NCBI GenBank assembly: GCA_028869255.1
Contig: CP110972.1
Location: forward strand, 501,001-565,000
DNA length: 64,000 nt
DNA from: Pseudomonas poae
GTDB taxonomy: Bacteria > Pseudomonadota > Gammaproteobacteria > Pseudomonadales > Pseudomonadaceae
Reading direction: 5' to 3'
Under the pieces are notes generated by a model, which saw only the letters and a list, made by a program, of their open reading frames with translations, ran no database searches and had not been told where the DNA came from. Both the position numbers and the translations under genes were made by a program. This document shows, one piece after another, positions 8,096 through 15,555 of the stretch; the stretch's first letter is position 1; the number at the start of each line of letters is the position of its first letter.

Positions 8096-8860
8096 CTATA
8101 AAGCTACCTCCACTTGTCCAGGGGCGGTTACCCGCGCCTTGATCACTCGGTTGGAGTTGAGGTTCTTGACCCGGATCTGCTCGCTCATGCCGCCGTTGGA
8201 CAGCGCTTCGCCCGGCATCTTCACCTGCAGCCCACCGCTGCTGGCGGAAATCACCACCTGATCACCCTTGCGAATCACTTCCGCCTGCTCCAGATGCACC
8301 AGGGTGATGACCTGATCGGTGACCACTGGTCGGGTTAATTTCTGCCCGATGGCTTGGTCGATGGACGTCAGGTAGCCCTGGTTGATCATGCTGATATCGC
8401 GTTCGCGTAGCACCACGTCCTCGAAACCGATGATGCCGGTGCGCTTCAGCGGGCGCGCAACCACCACCACATCCCGAAACAGTTTGACCTGGGCCGGGAC
8501 GAACACGGTCCAGGGCGAGGCGCCTTCACAGCGGACCTTGACCGTCACGCGGCCGATCGGCTGGGCGGGGCTTTCCAGGGAGGCTGTCAATTCCTTGTCG
8601 CACATCGGCATGCGCAGGCGCGGGTCCAGTTGGTTGACCTGGATTTCATAACGCCCCGGCGTCTGGGTGGTGGCCAGATAATCTTCTACAGTGAACTCAA
8701 GAAAGCCTTGAGTGACGCCGATAAGTAGATCAGGCAAGGTGACGTTGTCTGCGCGGGCCGTGGCGTTCAGGCTTAAAGCAAGCAATGCCACCCAGGCGCA
8801 GAGCAATCTGCGGTACTGTGGGAATCCAAGGCGTCGGGAAACTGTCGTTTTAATATCCAT
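8096..8860 (-). CDS. flgA: Flagellar P-ring assembly chaperone FlgA
   Basis: 254 residues with a Sec signal peptide (basic RRLGFPQYRRLL, then CAWVALLALSL, cleavage near ATARA-DN). The mature periplasmic protein has the SAF-type C-terminal domain (PLKRTGIIGFEDVVLRERD, LTRPVVTDQVITL, VKMPGEALSNGGMSEQIRVKN). It chaperones FlgI during P-ring formation. The start is taken as ATG at 8860; a TTG six bases upstream also exists. The leader lacks a good ribosome site, and a sigma-54 element lies so close that a start further inside cannot be excluded. The gene heads the flgA-flgM-flgN-flgZ set. Confidence 0.93.
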   Translation of the reverse strand: MDIKTTVSRRLGFPQYRRLLCAWVALLALSLNATARADNVTLPDLLIGVTQGFLEFTVEDYLATTQTPGRYEIQVNQLDPRLRMPMCDKELTASLESPAQPIGRVTVKVRCEGASPWTVFVPAQVKLFRDVVVVARPLKRTGIIGFEDVVLRERDISMINQGYLTSIDQAIGQKLTRPVVTDQVITLVHLEQAEVIRKGDQVVISASSGGLQVKMPGEALSNGGMSEQIRVKNLNSNRVIKARVTAPGQVEVAL

Positions 8861-8872
8861 AGCCAACCAAAT

Positions 8873-8888
8873 AGCAAAGCTCGTGCCG
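8873..8888 (-). promoter_or_regulatory. Sigma-54 promoter element before flgA
   Basis: On the minus strand CGGCACGAGCTTTGCT fits TGGCACG-N4-TTGCW at all fixed positions except the first base, with GG and GC correctly spaced. It fits FleQ/RpoN control of flagellar class II genes. The GC is only 13-14 bases before the annotated ATG. Confidence 0.72.
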
Positions 8889-8951
8889 TTTAGTGTTAGG
8901 GGCGCGCTGCCCTGCAGGTATAGCCAAAGGTTTTAGCGTAGGAGTAAAGGC

Positions 8952-9884
8952 ATGGCAGGTGTAATGGATTCAGTAAACCAGCGTACACAGCTGGTAGGGC
9001 AGAATCGCCTGGAGTTGTTGCTTTTTCGCCTGGATGGCAAGCAGCTGTATGGCATCAACGTGTTCAAAGTGCGGGAAGTGCTGCAATGCCCCAAGCTGAC
9101 GATCATGCCCAAATCCAGTCCGGTGGTGTGTGGTGTCGCCAATATCCGCGGCGCGACCATTCCGATTCTCGACCTGGCGCTGGCCACCGGTTCGGCGGCC
9201 CTGCAGGACCGTGAGAGCCCGTTTGTGATCATTACCGAGTACAACACCAAGACCCAGGGGTTCCTGGTGCGCTCGGTGGAGCGCATCGTCAACATGAACT
9301 GGGAAGAGATCCATCCACCGCCCAAGGGCACCGGCCGCGATCACTACCTTACGGCCGTGACGCGAGTGGATAACCAGTTGGTGGAAATCATCGACGTAGA
9401 GAAGATCCTCGCCGAAGTGGCGCCCACCTCGGAATCGATTTCCGTGGGTGTGGTGGACGCCGAAACGGCACACAAGGCGATCTCGCTGCGGGTGCTGACG
9501 GTGGATGACTCCTCGGTGGCGCGCAAGCAGGTGACCCGTTGCCTGCAAACGGTCGGCGTGGAAGTGGTGGCCCTCAATGATGGTCGCCAGGCGCTGGATT
9601 ACCTGCGCAAGCTGGTGGATGAAGGCAAGAAGCCGGAAGAAGAATTCTTGATGATGATCTCCGACATCGAGATGCCGGAAATGGACGGTTACACCCTCAC
9701 GGCCGAGATACGCAACGACCCACGCATGCAAAAATTGCATATCATCCTGCATACTTCATTGTCGGGCGTATTCAATCAGGCGATGGTCAAGAAGGTCGGT
9801 GCTGATGACTTCCTGGCTAAATTCCGTCCTGATGACCTGGCAAACCGGGTAGTCGACCGGATCAAGGCAGCAGATCACGGCTAG
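8952..9884 (+). CDS. cheV: Chemotaxis coupling protein CheV
   Basis: 310 residues combining a CheW-like domain (about 15-160; LLLFRLDGKQLYGINVFKVREV) with a receiver domain (about 180-305). In the receiver VLTVDDSS gives the acidic pocket, MMISDIEMPEMDG carries the phosphoacceptor Asp238, and HTSLSG and the final DFLAKF complete it. CheV couples chemoreceptors to CheA and is itself phosphorylated, acting in adaptation. The gene precedes cheR and is divergent from flgA, as in other pseudomonads. ATG at 8952 follows TAGGAGTAAAGGC. Confidence 0.95.
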   Translation: MAGVMDSVNQRTQLVGQNRLELLLFRLDGKQLYGINVFKVREVLQCPKLTIMPKSSPVVCGVANIRGATIPILDLALATGSAALQDRESPFVIITEYNTKTQGFLVRSVERIVNMNWEEIHPPPKGTGRDHYLTAVTRVDNQLVEIIDVEKILAEVAPTSESISVGVVDAETAHKAISLRVLTVDDSSVARKQVTRCLQTVGVEVVALNDGRQALDYLRKLVDEGKKPEEEFLMMISDIEMPEMDGYTLTAEIRNDPRMQKLHIILHTSLSGVFNQAMVKKVGADDFLAKFRPDDLANRVVDRIKAADHG

Positions 9885-9926
9885 GGGGTTTTCCCTGGCG
9901 GTCACACGATTTAAGAGGCGGTATCA

Positions 9927-10754
9927 TTGTCTACGGGTAATTTGGATTTCGAACAGTTCCGGGTCTTCCTGGAGAAAGCCTGTGGCATATTGCTCGGTGA
10001 AAACAAGCAGTACCTGAGTATCCAGCCGTCTCAACAAACTGATGGAACAGCAGGGCATCAAATCACTGGGCGAGCTGGTTCAGCGTATCCAGGGCCAGCC
10101 GCGCAGCGGGCTCAAGGAAATGGTGGTCGATGCCATGACCACCAACGAAACCCTGTGGTTTCGCGACACCTACCCTTTGAAGTGCTCAAGAGCAAGGTGT
10201 TGCCGGAGGCGATCAAGGCCAGCCCGGGCCAGCGCCTGCGCATCTGGTCGGCTGCCTGCTCCTCGGGGCAGGAACCGTATTCGATTTCGATGTCCATCGA
10301 TGAGTTCGAGCGGACGAACATGGGCCAGCTCAAGGCCGGTGCACAAATTGTTGCCACCGACCTGTCCGGCACCATGCTTACCAATTGCAAGACCGGCGAG
10401 TACGACAGCCTGGCCCTGGGCCGTGGTTTGTCCCAGGAGCGCCTGCAACGGTATTTCGACCCGAAAGGGGCGGGGCGCTGGGCGATCAAGGCGCCGATCA
10501 AGAGCCGCGTGGAGTTCCGCTCGTTCAACCTGCTCGACAGCTACGCCAGCCTGGGCAAGTTCGACATGGTGTTCTGCCGCAACGTGCTGATTTACTTCTC
10601 GGCCGAGGTGAAGAAAGACATCCTGTTGCGCATCCACGGCACCCTCAAGCGTGGCGGTTATCTGTTCCTCGGTGCGTCCGAGGCACTCAACGGCCTGCCG
10701 GATCACTACCAGATGGTGCAGTGCAGCCCTGGGATCATTTACCAGGCGAAATAA
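9927..10754 (+). CDS. cheR: Chemotaxis methyltransferase CheR, with two compensating frameshifts
   Basis: CheR methylates chemoreceptor glutamates using S-adenosylmethionine. The C-terminal two thirds are normal: IWSAACSSGQEPYSISM is the SAM motif, FDMVFCRNVLIYFS the methyltransferase core, and GYLFLGASEAL the end. Residues 1-30 are also normal. Between 10017 and 10178 the product is garbled because of one extra base near 10017 and one missing T in the run at 10176-10178. Reading the alternate frame over this segment restores LNKLMEQQGIKSLGELV and TTNETLWFRDTYP, the CheR N-terminal domain. The start is TTG at 9927 after AGAGGCGG. A sequencing error seems more likely than a mutant, but a real defect would abolish receptor methylation. 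Confidence 0.88.
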   Translation: MSTGNLDFEQFRVFLEKACGILLGENKQYLSIQPSQQTDGTAGHQITGRAGSAYPGPAAQRAQGNGGRCHDHQRNPVVSRHLPFEVLKSKVLPEAIKASPGQRLRIWSAACSSGQEPYSISMSIDEFERTNMGQLKAGAQIVATDLSGTMLTNCKTGEYDSLALGRGLSQERLQRYFDPKGAGRWAIKAPIKSRVEFRSFNLLDSYASLGKFDMVFCRNVLIYFSAEVKKDILLRIHGTLKRGGYLFLGASEALNGLPDHYQMVQCSPGIIYQAK

Positions 10755-10788
10755 AGCGCCCTCGGTCAAAAATGTGGAAGCTGGCTTG

Positions 10789-10875
10789 TGTGGGAGCTGG
10801 CTTGCCTGCGATAGCATCACCTCTGTGTAACTGAAAAACCGAGTTGATGCTATCGCAGGCAAGCCAGCTCCCACA
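10789..10875. repeat. REP doublet (REPIN)
   Basis: Two inverted copies of TGTGGGAGCTGGCTTGCCTG-type REP face each other over 26 bases, between cheR and flgB. A partial third copy (TGTGGAAGCTGGCTTG) abuts on the left at 10773. Confidence 0.85.
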
Positions 10876-10899
10876 TTTGTATGTGCGGCAAACTTCAAG

Positions 10900-10926
10900 A
10901 AAGCGGCAACCCCCCATTGCCGCTTT
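10900..10926 (+). terminator. Hairpin, possible cheR terminator
   Basis: AAAGCGGCAA and TTGCCGCTTT form a 10-bp stem around CCCCCCA. It ends in TTT only, so termination would be moderate. Confidence 0.5.
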
Positions 10927-11017
10927 ACTGGCGCCACGCGGAAGCCGCTTGCCGCTTTTCTGGCATTGCCGCCGGCAATCACCGCGCAAACCCTTGAAAT
11001 ACGGGCCTCCAGTGAAT

Positions 11018-11033
11018 TGGCATGCGCCTTGCT
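11018..11033 (+). promoter_or_regulatory. Sigma-54 promoter of flgBCDE
   Basis: TGGCATGCGCCTTGCT matches the RpoN consensus (GG and GC separated by ten bases, TTGCT at -12), 44 bases before the flgB ATG. It is consistent with RpoN/FleR-dependent rod and hook genes. Confidence 0.9.
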
Positions 11034-11076
11034 ATGACCTTGTTACGAAAAGCAGGTCAGCCTAAAGGTTTCCGCC

Positions 11077-11484
11077 ATGAGCATCAGCTTCGATAAAGCG
11101 CTCGGTATCCACGAACAAGCATTGGGCTTCCGCGCCCAGCGTGCCGAAGTCCTGGCTAACAACATTGCCAACGCCGACACCCCGAACTACAAGGCTCGGG
11201 ACCTGGACTTCTCCGCCGTGCTCGCCGCACAGCAGGACAAGACCAAGAACGGCACCTTCGCCTTGAATATGACCAACAGCCGTCATATCGAAGCGCAAGG
11301 CTTGAGTAATGGCGACGAGTCGCTGCTGTATCGCACGCCGATGCAGCCGTCGATCGACCAGAACACCGTCGACGCCCAGCTGGAGCAATCGGCCTACGCC
11401 GAGAACTCGGTGAACTTCCAGGCCAGCTTTACCCTGCTCAACAGTAAATTCAAAGGGCTGATGTCAGCCCTGCGTGGAGAGTAA
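11077..11484 (+). CDS. flgB: Flagellar basal-body rod protein FlgB
   Basis: 135 residues starting MSISFDKALGIHEQALGFRA, with the rod-protein N-terminal motif LANNIANADTPNYKARDLDF that polymerises with other axial proteins, and a C-terminal amphipathic helix (NSVNFQASFTLLNSKFKGLM). FlgB is the proximal rod subunit, exported by the flagellar type III apparatus and assembled next to FliE in the periplasm. It is the first gene of flgBCDE, 44 bases after a sigma-54 element, and ends three bases before flgC. Confidence 0.96.
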   Translation: MSISFDKALGIHEQALGFRAQRAEVLANNIANADTPNYKARDLDFSAVLAAQQDKTKNGTFALNMTNSRHIEAQGLSNGDESLLYRTPMQPSIDQNTVDAQLEQSAYAENSVNFQASFTLLNSKFKGLMSALRGE

Positions 11485-11487
11485 GCC

Positions 11488-11940
11488 ATGTCCCTAGCCA
11501 GTGTTTTCAATATTGCCGGCAGTGGCATGAGCGCGCAGACCACGCGTTTGAACACCGTCGCCAGTAACATCGCCAACGCCGAGACCGTGTCTTCGAGCAT
11601 TGACCAGACCTACCGCGCCCGTCACCCGGTGTTCGCCACCATGTTCCAGGACGGCCAGGCCGGCCAGAGTGGCAGCGGCGCTTCGCTGTTCCAGAACCAG
11701 GATGCCGCAGGCCAAGGCGTGCAGGTGCTCGGCGTGGTGGAAGACCAGAGCAATCTGGAAGCCCGCTACGAGCCGAATCACCCGGCAGCCAACGAAAAAG
11801 GCTACGTGTACTACCCGAACGTCAACGTGGTCGAGGAAATGGCAGACATGATCTCCGCCAGCCGCTCGTTCCAGACCAACGCGGAAATGATGAACACCGC
11901 CAAAACCATGATGCAGAAGGTCCTGACCCTGGGTCAGTGA
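11488..11940 (+). CDS. flgC: Flagellar basal-body rod protein FlgC
   Basis: 150 residues, MSLASVFNIAGSGMSAQTTRLN followed by TVASNIANAETV, the axial-protein signature. The C-terminus VEEMADMISASRSFQTNAEMMNTAKTMMQKVLTLGQ is the conserved helical tail. It forms the proximal rod with FlgB and FlgF, crossing the periplasm. It sits between flgB (3-base gap) and flgD (16-base gap) in one transcript. The length is as expected. Confidence 0.96.
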   Translation: MSLASVFNIAGSGMSAQTTRLNTVASNIANAETVSSSIDQTYRARHPVFATMFQDGQAGQSGSGASLFQNQDAAGQGVQVLGVVEDQSNLEARYEPNHPAANEKGYVYYPNVNVVEEMADMISASRSFQTNAEMMNTAKTMMQKVLTLGQ

Positions 11941-11956
11941 TAAGGGGCGCCAAATA

Positions 11957-12676
11957 ATGGCCATTGTTGACACGAGTACCAACACGGCAGTCCAGGACCT
12001 TTTCAACTCCAAGGTCAAGACCGCTACGGATAACGTCTCCAGCGTTTCCAGTGCCGCCACCGGCAACCAGTCACTGGGCAAGGACGCGTTCCTGCAACTG
12101 CTGGTAACTCAACTGAAAAACCAGAACCCGCTGTCGCCTCAGGACAACGGCGCGTTCGTGGCTCAGTTGGCACAGTTCAGCAGCCTGGAAGGCATCAACA
12201 CCCTGAATGACTCGGTCAATTCTATCTCCAGCAACTTCAGCTCCTCGCAGGCGCTGCAGGCTTCGTCGCTGGTGGGGCGCTCGATCATCACCCAGACCGA
12301 CAAGGCCCTGGTGGATACCAGCAAGAGCATGACCGGTTCGGTGGCAGTGACGGCTGCGACCGGCAATGTCGCGGTAAAAATCACTGACGCGAACGGCAAC
12401 GTAGTGCGCACCCTCAATCTGGGTGCCCAGAGCGCCGGTACTTCCGACTTTATCTGGGATGGTAAAAACGACGCGGGCGAGGTTGCCTCGGCTGGGACTT
12501 ACACCTTCGCGGCCACTACCAAGAATGACGCGGGCGATTCGGTTGCCCTGACAACTTCGCTGCCGGCCACGGTGACCAGTGTGACGTTGAGCAAGACCGG
12601 CGGCGAAATGCTGCTGAACCTTGCAGGTGGCATGGGCAGCGTCAAGCTGTCGCAAATTCAGACTATCGGTACATAG
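11957..12676 (+). CDS. flgD: Flagellar hook cap/scaffold protein FlgD
   Basis: 239 residues. The N-terminal region contains LGKDAFLQLLVTQLKNQNPLSPQDN and the following AQFSSLEGIN, the FlgD signature that targets the protein for export and hook capping. The C-terminal part is the FlgD Ig-like/tudor hybrid (NVVRTLNLGAQSAGTSDFIWDGKNDAGEVASAGTYTF). It caps the growing hook and is discarded when the hook is complete. It precedes flgE in flgBCDE. Confidence 0.95.
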   Translation: MAIVDTSTNTAVQDLFNSKVKTATDNVSSVSSAATGNQSLGKDAFLQLLVTQLKNQNPLSPQDNGAFVAQLAQFSSLEGINTLNDSVNSISSNFSSSQALQASSLVGRSIITQTDKALVDTSKSMTGSVAVTAATGNVAVKITDANGNVVRTLNLGAQSAGTSDFIWDGKNDAGEVASAGTYTFAATTKNDAGDSVALTTSLPATVTSVTLSKTGGEMLLNLAGGMGSVKLSQIQTIGT

Positions 12677-12707
12677 AGCCGGCTAAATACGGCAGAGGGA
12701 GAGAAAC

Positions 12708-14024
12708 ATGTCTTTTAATATCGGCCTTAGCGGCCTCTATGCGGCCAACAAACAACTGGACGTGACCGGCAACAACATCGCCAACGTCGCGACCACTGGC
12801 TTCAAGTCGTCCCGTGCGGAATTCGCCGACATCTACGCGGCGTCCAAACTGGGCACCGGCCAGAACAGCATCGGCAACGGCGTGAACCTGGCGGCCGTGT
12901 CCCAGCAGTTCACCCAAGGTGATGTGAACAACAGTGGCGGCATCCTGGACATGGCGATCCAGGGCGGTGGCTTCTTTGTACAGAAAGGCAGCGACGGTTC
13001 GCTGGAGTACACCCGCAGCGGTGCTTTCCGTTCCGACAAAGATGGCTACATCACCAACAACACCGGGACCTCGCGCTTGCAGGGCTACGCAGCGGATGCC
13101 GATGGCAACATCACCAAGGGCGGCCTGGTCGATCTGCAACTGAACCTGGGTAACCTGGCGCCGAAGGCTTCCAGCAAGGTGGACTCCACCAGTAACCTGA
13201 ACTCCTCGGAGACGGCGATTGATCAGACGGCCAAGCCATTCGATCCAACCGACACCAGCACGTTCACCACGCAGTACAGCACCAGCTTGTACGACACCCA
13301 GGGCAACTCGCACACCATGGTGCAGTACATGGTCAAGACGGACTCCAACGAATGGAAGTCCTATACCTTGATCGACGGGCGCAACCCTGACGGCACCCCG
13401 ATCAGCGGCACCGGCGCCGTGGCGCCTGTTGCTTCTACGCTGACGTTCGACACCGCAGGTAAGCTCTCCGGGATCGTAACCCCGCCCAGCACTGCTTCAA
13501 ACACCACCCTGACCATCAGCGACTGGAAGCCCGGCGCTTTGGTCAATGGCGTCTGGACCGATAACGGCGCTGCTGCCAACCCAGGCGGTATTGCTGTCAA
13601 CATGTCGAACATTACCCAATACAACTCGGCCAGCTACCGCAACCCACCGGTCACCGATGGTTACGCCACCGGCCAGATCACCGGCCTGAAAATCGACGGC
13701 AGCGGTGTACTGTTCGCCACGTTCAGCAACCAGCAGAGCAAGGCCATCGGCCAGATTTCCCTGGCCAGCTTCAACAATGAACAGGGCCTGCAGCCATCGG
13801 GCGGCACCGCCTGGAGAGAGACCTTCGCATCGGGCCAGCCGGGTTACGACACTCCGCAAGCCGGCACTTTGGGTTCGATCGTGGCCAACTCCCTGGAGAA
13901 CTCCAACGTCAACCTGACCAACGAGCTGGTGGACCTGATCAAGGCCCAGAGCAACTACCAGGCGAACGCCAAGACCATCTCCACCCAGAGCACCATCATG
14001 CAGACCATCATTCAGATGACCTGA
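12708..14024 (+). CDS. flgE: Flagellar hook protein FlgE
   Basis: 438 residues. The N-terminus MSFNIGLSGLYAANKQLDVTGNNIANVATTGFKSSR and the C-terminus NSLENSNVNLTNELVDLIKAQSNYQANAKTISTQSTIMQTII are the D0 helices that pack in the hook core. The middle carries the Asn-rich D1/D2 surface domains, which vary among strains. About 120 copies of this subunit make the flexible hook outside the cell. It has a GAGGGAGAG ribosome site and a strong terminator 17 bases after the stop, which ends the flgBCDE transcript; flgF and later genes are not in this window. Confidence 0.96.
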   Translation: MSFNIGLSGLYAANKQLDVTGNNIANVATTGFKSSRAEFADIYAASKLGTGQNSIGNGVNLAAVSQQFTQGDVNNSGGILDMAIQGGGFFVQKGSDGSLEYTRSGAFRSDKDGYITNNTGTSRLQGYAADADGNITKGGLVDLQLNLGNLAPKASSKVDSTSNLNSSETAIDQTAKPFDPTDTSTFTTQYSTSLYDTQGNSHTMVQYMVKTDSNEWKSYTLIDGRNPDGTPISGTGAVAPVASTLTFDTAGKLSGIVTPPSTASNTTLTISDWKPGALVNGVWTDNGAAANPGGIAVNMSNITQYNSASYRNPPVTDGYATGQITGLKIDGSGVLFATFSNQQSKAIGQISLASFNNEQGLQPSGGTAWRETFASGQPGYDTPQAGTLGSIVANSLENSNVNLTNELVDLIKAQSNYQANAKTISTQSTIMQTIIQMT

Positions 14025-14040
14025 TGCGGTAATGCTCCAC

Positions 14041-14069
14041 AAAAAGCCCCTCGAAAGAGGGGCTTTTTT
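14041..14069 (+). terminator. Terminator of flgBCDE
   Basis: AAAAAGCCCCTC and GAGGGGCTTTTTT form a 12-bp stem with a GAAA loop and T tract. Confidence 0.92.
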
Positions 14070-14136
14070 GTGGGCGTCTTTTACTGCCAGGACGTTTCCC
14101 GCTTCTGGCAGGAGCGGGAGATGACAGATGCACGTT

Positions 14137-14165
14137 GGAACTGACCACCGCTTTCTTTCCACTTA
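14137..14165 (+). promoter_or_regulatory. hrp box (HrpL/RspL-type promoter)
   Basis: GGAACT (14137-14142), exactly 16 bases, then CCACTTA (14159-14165). The HrpL ECF-sigma consensus is GGAACC-N15/16-CCACNNA, so there is a single mismatch. It lies 44 bases before the ATG at 14209. Confidence 0.8.
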
Positions 14166-14208
14166 TCAGGCCAGGAAAGCAGATCTTGTCATTACAGGGT
14201 GGATCGGT

Positions 14209-15555
14209 ATGTGGAATTCATCGATGGCTGGCCAAGGGGTCGGGGCAGGTCGGTATGAGGTGGGTGGGGCAGGCCAAAACCTATTGGGCGTAAGCCGTTC
14301 AGATGGCCGCAATGATGATGTGAGCGCTGAGAAGGACGTGGTTAGAAAGCTGATCAGTGCGCTTGATGATGCCAGCAACACGTTCAAGAACCAGACGGTT
14401 CGAGATCTGCGGGACAAGCTCAATGAAAAGCGCAATGAGCTAGGCGACGACAAATTCAAGGACATCCTCGAACAACTGAAGAAGGAGGTGGCTGACAGTT
14501 GGCTGGCACTGTTGAAGCGGCTGTTTCCGGATCTTTTTCCGGATGAGCTGTCTCCCAGTCCTTCGCCACCAATTGGCAATAGCAATGGCAATGGCAATGG
14601 CAATGGCAATGGCAATGGCAATGGCATCAGGAGTGGGAGAGTTAATCCGAGTGATTTTGGCGCTGTAAAATCCATGAGTGATAAGCCCTTTACCAAGGGG
14701 GCTGGCTACACACACGTCAACTTGGACAGGAGCAACCCAGGCGTAAAACCGGGTATGGGCAATGAGGCCGATAATATCTGGACTGGCTTCAAGCAGGGTC
14801 CGGACGGAAATTGCACCACGGTTGCAGCGATAAAGTCTTCGATGATGAAGTTTGGCAAAAGCGTGAATGATGTATTCAGCGATGTAAGGGCGTCAGGCGA
14901 TGGCTATGACGTGCAGATGCGCGATGGGTTCCGGCTTCATTTGAGCAGGAATGAGTTGACGCAAGCGGCACAACAGGCCCGGTTCGAGGGTACCGATACC
15001 CAAATGATCACCAACGCTAACTTTATGTACGCCGCCAGTGCCAAGCGGGCTTATATGCAGGGTAATGAGGGATATGGTCACGGTAACGATCGCAATGCTC
15101 AGCGAAGCTATCTGGATGCATTGGTAAGCTTGAACGACGGTGAGCGCCCCGATGAAGTGCTCGATCGCTTGGGGCTCAAGGGTCTGTACAAGAAATCTTC
15201 GAGTGATGATCTTGCCGAGGGTGCGTTGGGTGTTGTCGCCTATGGCGGGCACACGATGGCGGTGATCGGGGGGAATGTAGAATTGTGGGGGGGCAAGGTG
15301 GTCGGCCCAAGCCAGAGGATTGGAGGTGGGGGGGAGCGTACGAATTTATATAAGGCTGCCCTGCAGAAAACGAGAAAGCCCGTTAACCTTCCGGTTAACG
15401 GGCCTTCAGTAACTGCTCAGCTTATTGGCAAGCTTCGCAATCCGGCTCGTCAATCGCGCAAGCCTTTGGCACTGGTGCCGGGCCGGCTGGAGCAGCCAGA
15501 ACCGAATCATCACCATGGTTGCCGCTGGAAACAGCGTTCAGCTTACCGGTGTTGA
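14209..15555 (+). CDS. Putative type III secretion effector with Cys/His-protease-like domain
   Basis: I do not recognise a named family. Translation should begin at ATG 14209, since the hrp box at 14137-14165 lies inside the longer frame that opens at 14128. The N-terminus MWNSSMAGQGVGAGRYEVGG is Gly/Ser/Asn-rich with no acidic residue in the first 16, as in Hrp-secreted proteins. A helical region (about 40-110) follows, then an (Asn-Gly) linker, then a domain with GPDGNCTTVAAIK (Cys202) and AYGGHTMAVIGGNVELWG (His348), an arrangement seen in papain-like cysteine proteases. The open frame runs to 15555, through the nrdA terminator and 134 bases antisense to nrdA, so its last 60-70 residues look wrong. 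One extra G in the run at 15328-15334 would end it at 15353 with a natural-looking tail. Confidence 0.62.
   Translation: MWNSSMAGQGVGAGRYEVGGAGQNLLGVSRSDGRNDDVSAEKDVVRKLISALDDASNTFKNQTVRDLRDKLNEKRNELGDDKFKDILEQLKKEVADSWLALLKRLFPDLFPDELSPSPSPPIGNSNGNGNGNGNGNGNGIRSGRVNPSDFGAVKSMSDKPFTKGAGYTHVNLDRSNPGVKPGMGNEADNIWTGFKQGPDGNCTTVAAIKSSMMKFGKSVNDVFSDVRASGDGYDVQMRDGFRLHLSRNELTQAAQQARFEGTDTQMITNANFMYAASAKRAYMQGNEGYGHGNDRNAQRSYLDALVSLNDGERPDEVLDRLGLKGLYKKSSSDDLAEGALGVVAYGGHTMAVIGGNVELWGGKVVGPSQRIGGGGERTNLYKAALQKTRKPVNLPVNGPSVTAQLIGKLRNPARQSRKPLALVPGRLEQPEPNHHHGCRWKQRSAYRC
14584..14625 (+). repeat. Hexanucleotide microsatellite (AATGGC)x7
   Basis: Seven perfect copies of AATGGC encode an Asn-Gly linker in the putative effector. 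The unit length is a multiple of three, so slippage changes linker length without breaking the frame. Confidence 0.95.
15374..15405 (-). terminator. Terminator of nrdA
   Basis: GGCCCGTTAACC and GGTTAACGGGC form an 11-12 bp stem with a GGAA loop, followed on the minus strand by TTTCTCGTTTTC. It is 17 bases after the nrdA stop. Confidence 0.8.

Noticed and set aside
8889..8945. Sigma-28 promoter for cheV
   Set aside because: TTAGTGTT-N11-GCCCTGCA is too far from the consensus to report as a feature.
14128..14208. Upstream start for the effector frame (ATG 14128 after GGGAG)
   Set aside because: It has a fair ribosome site, but the hrp box lies inside this stretch, so a HrpL transcript would not contain it.
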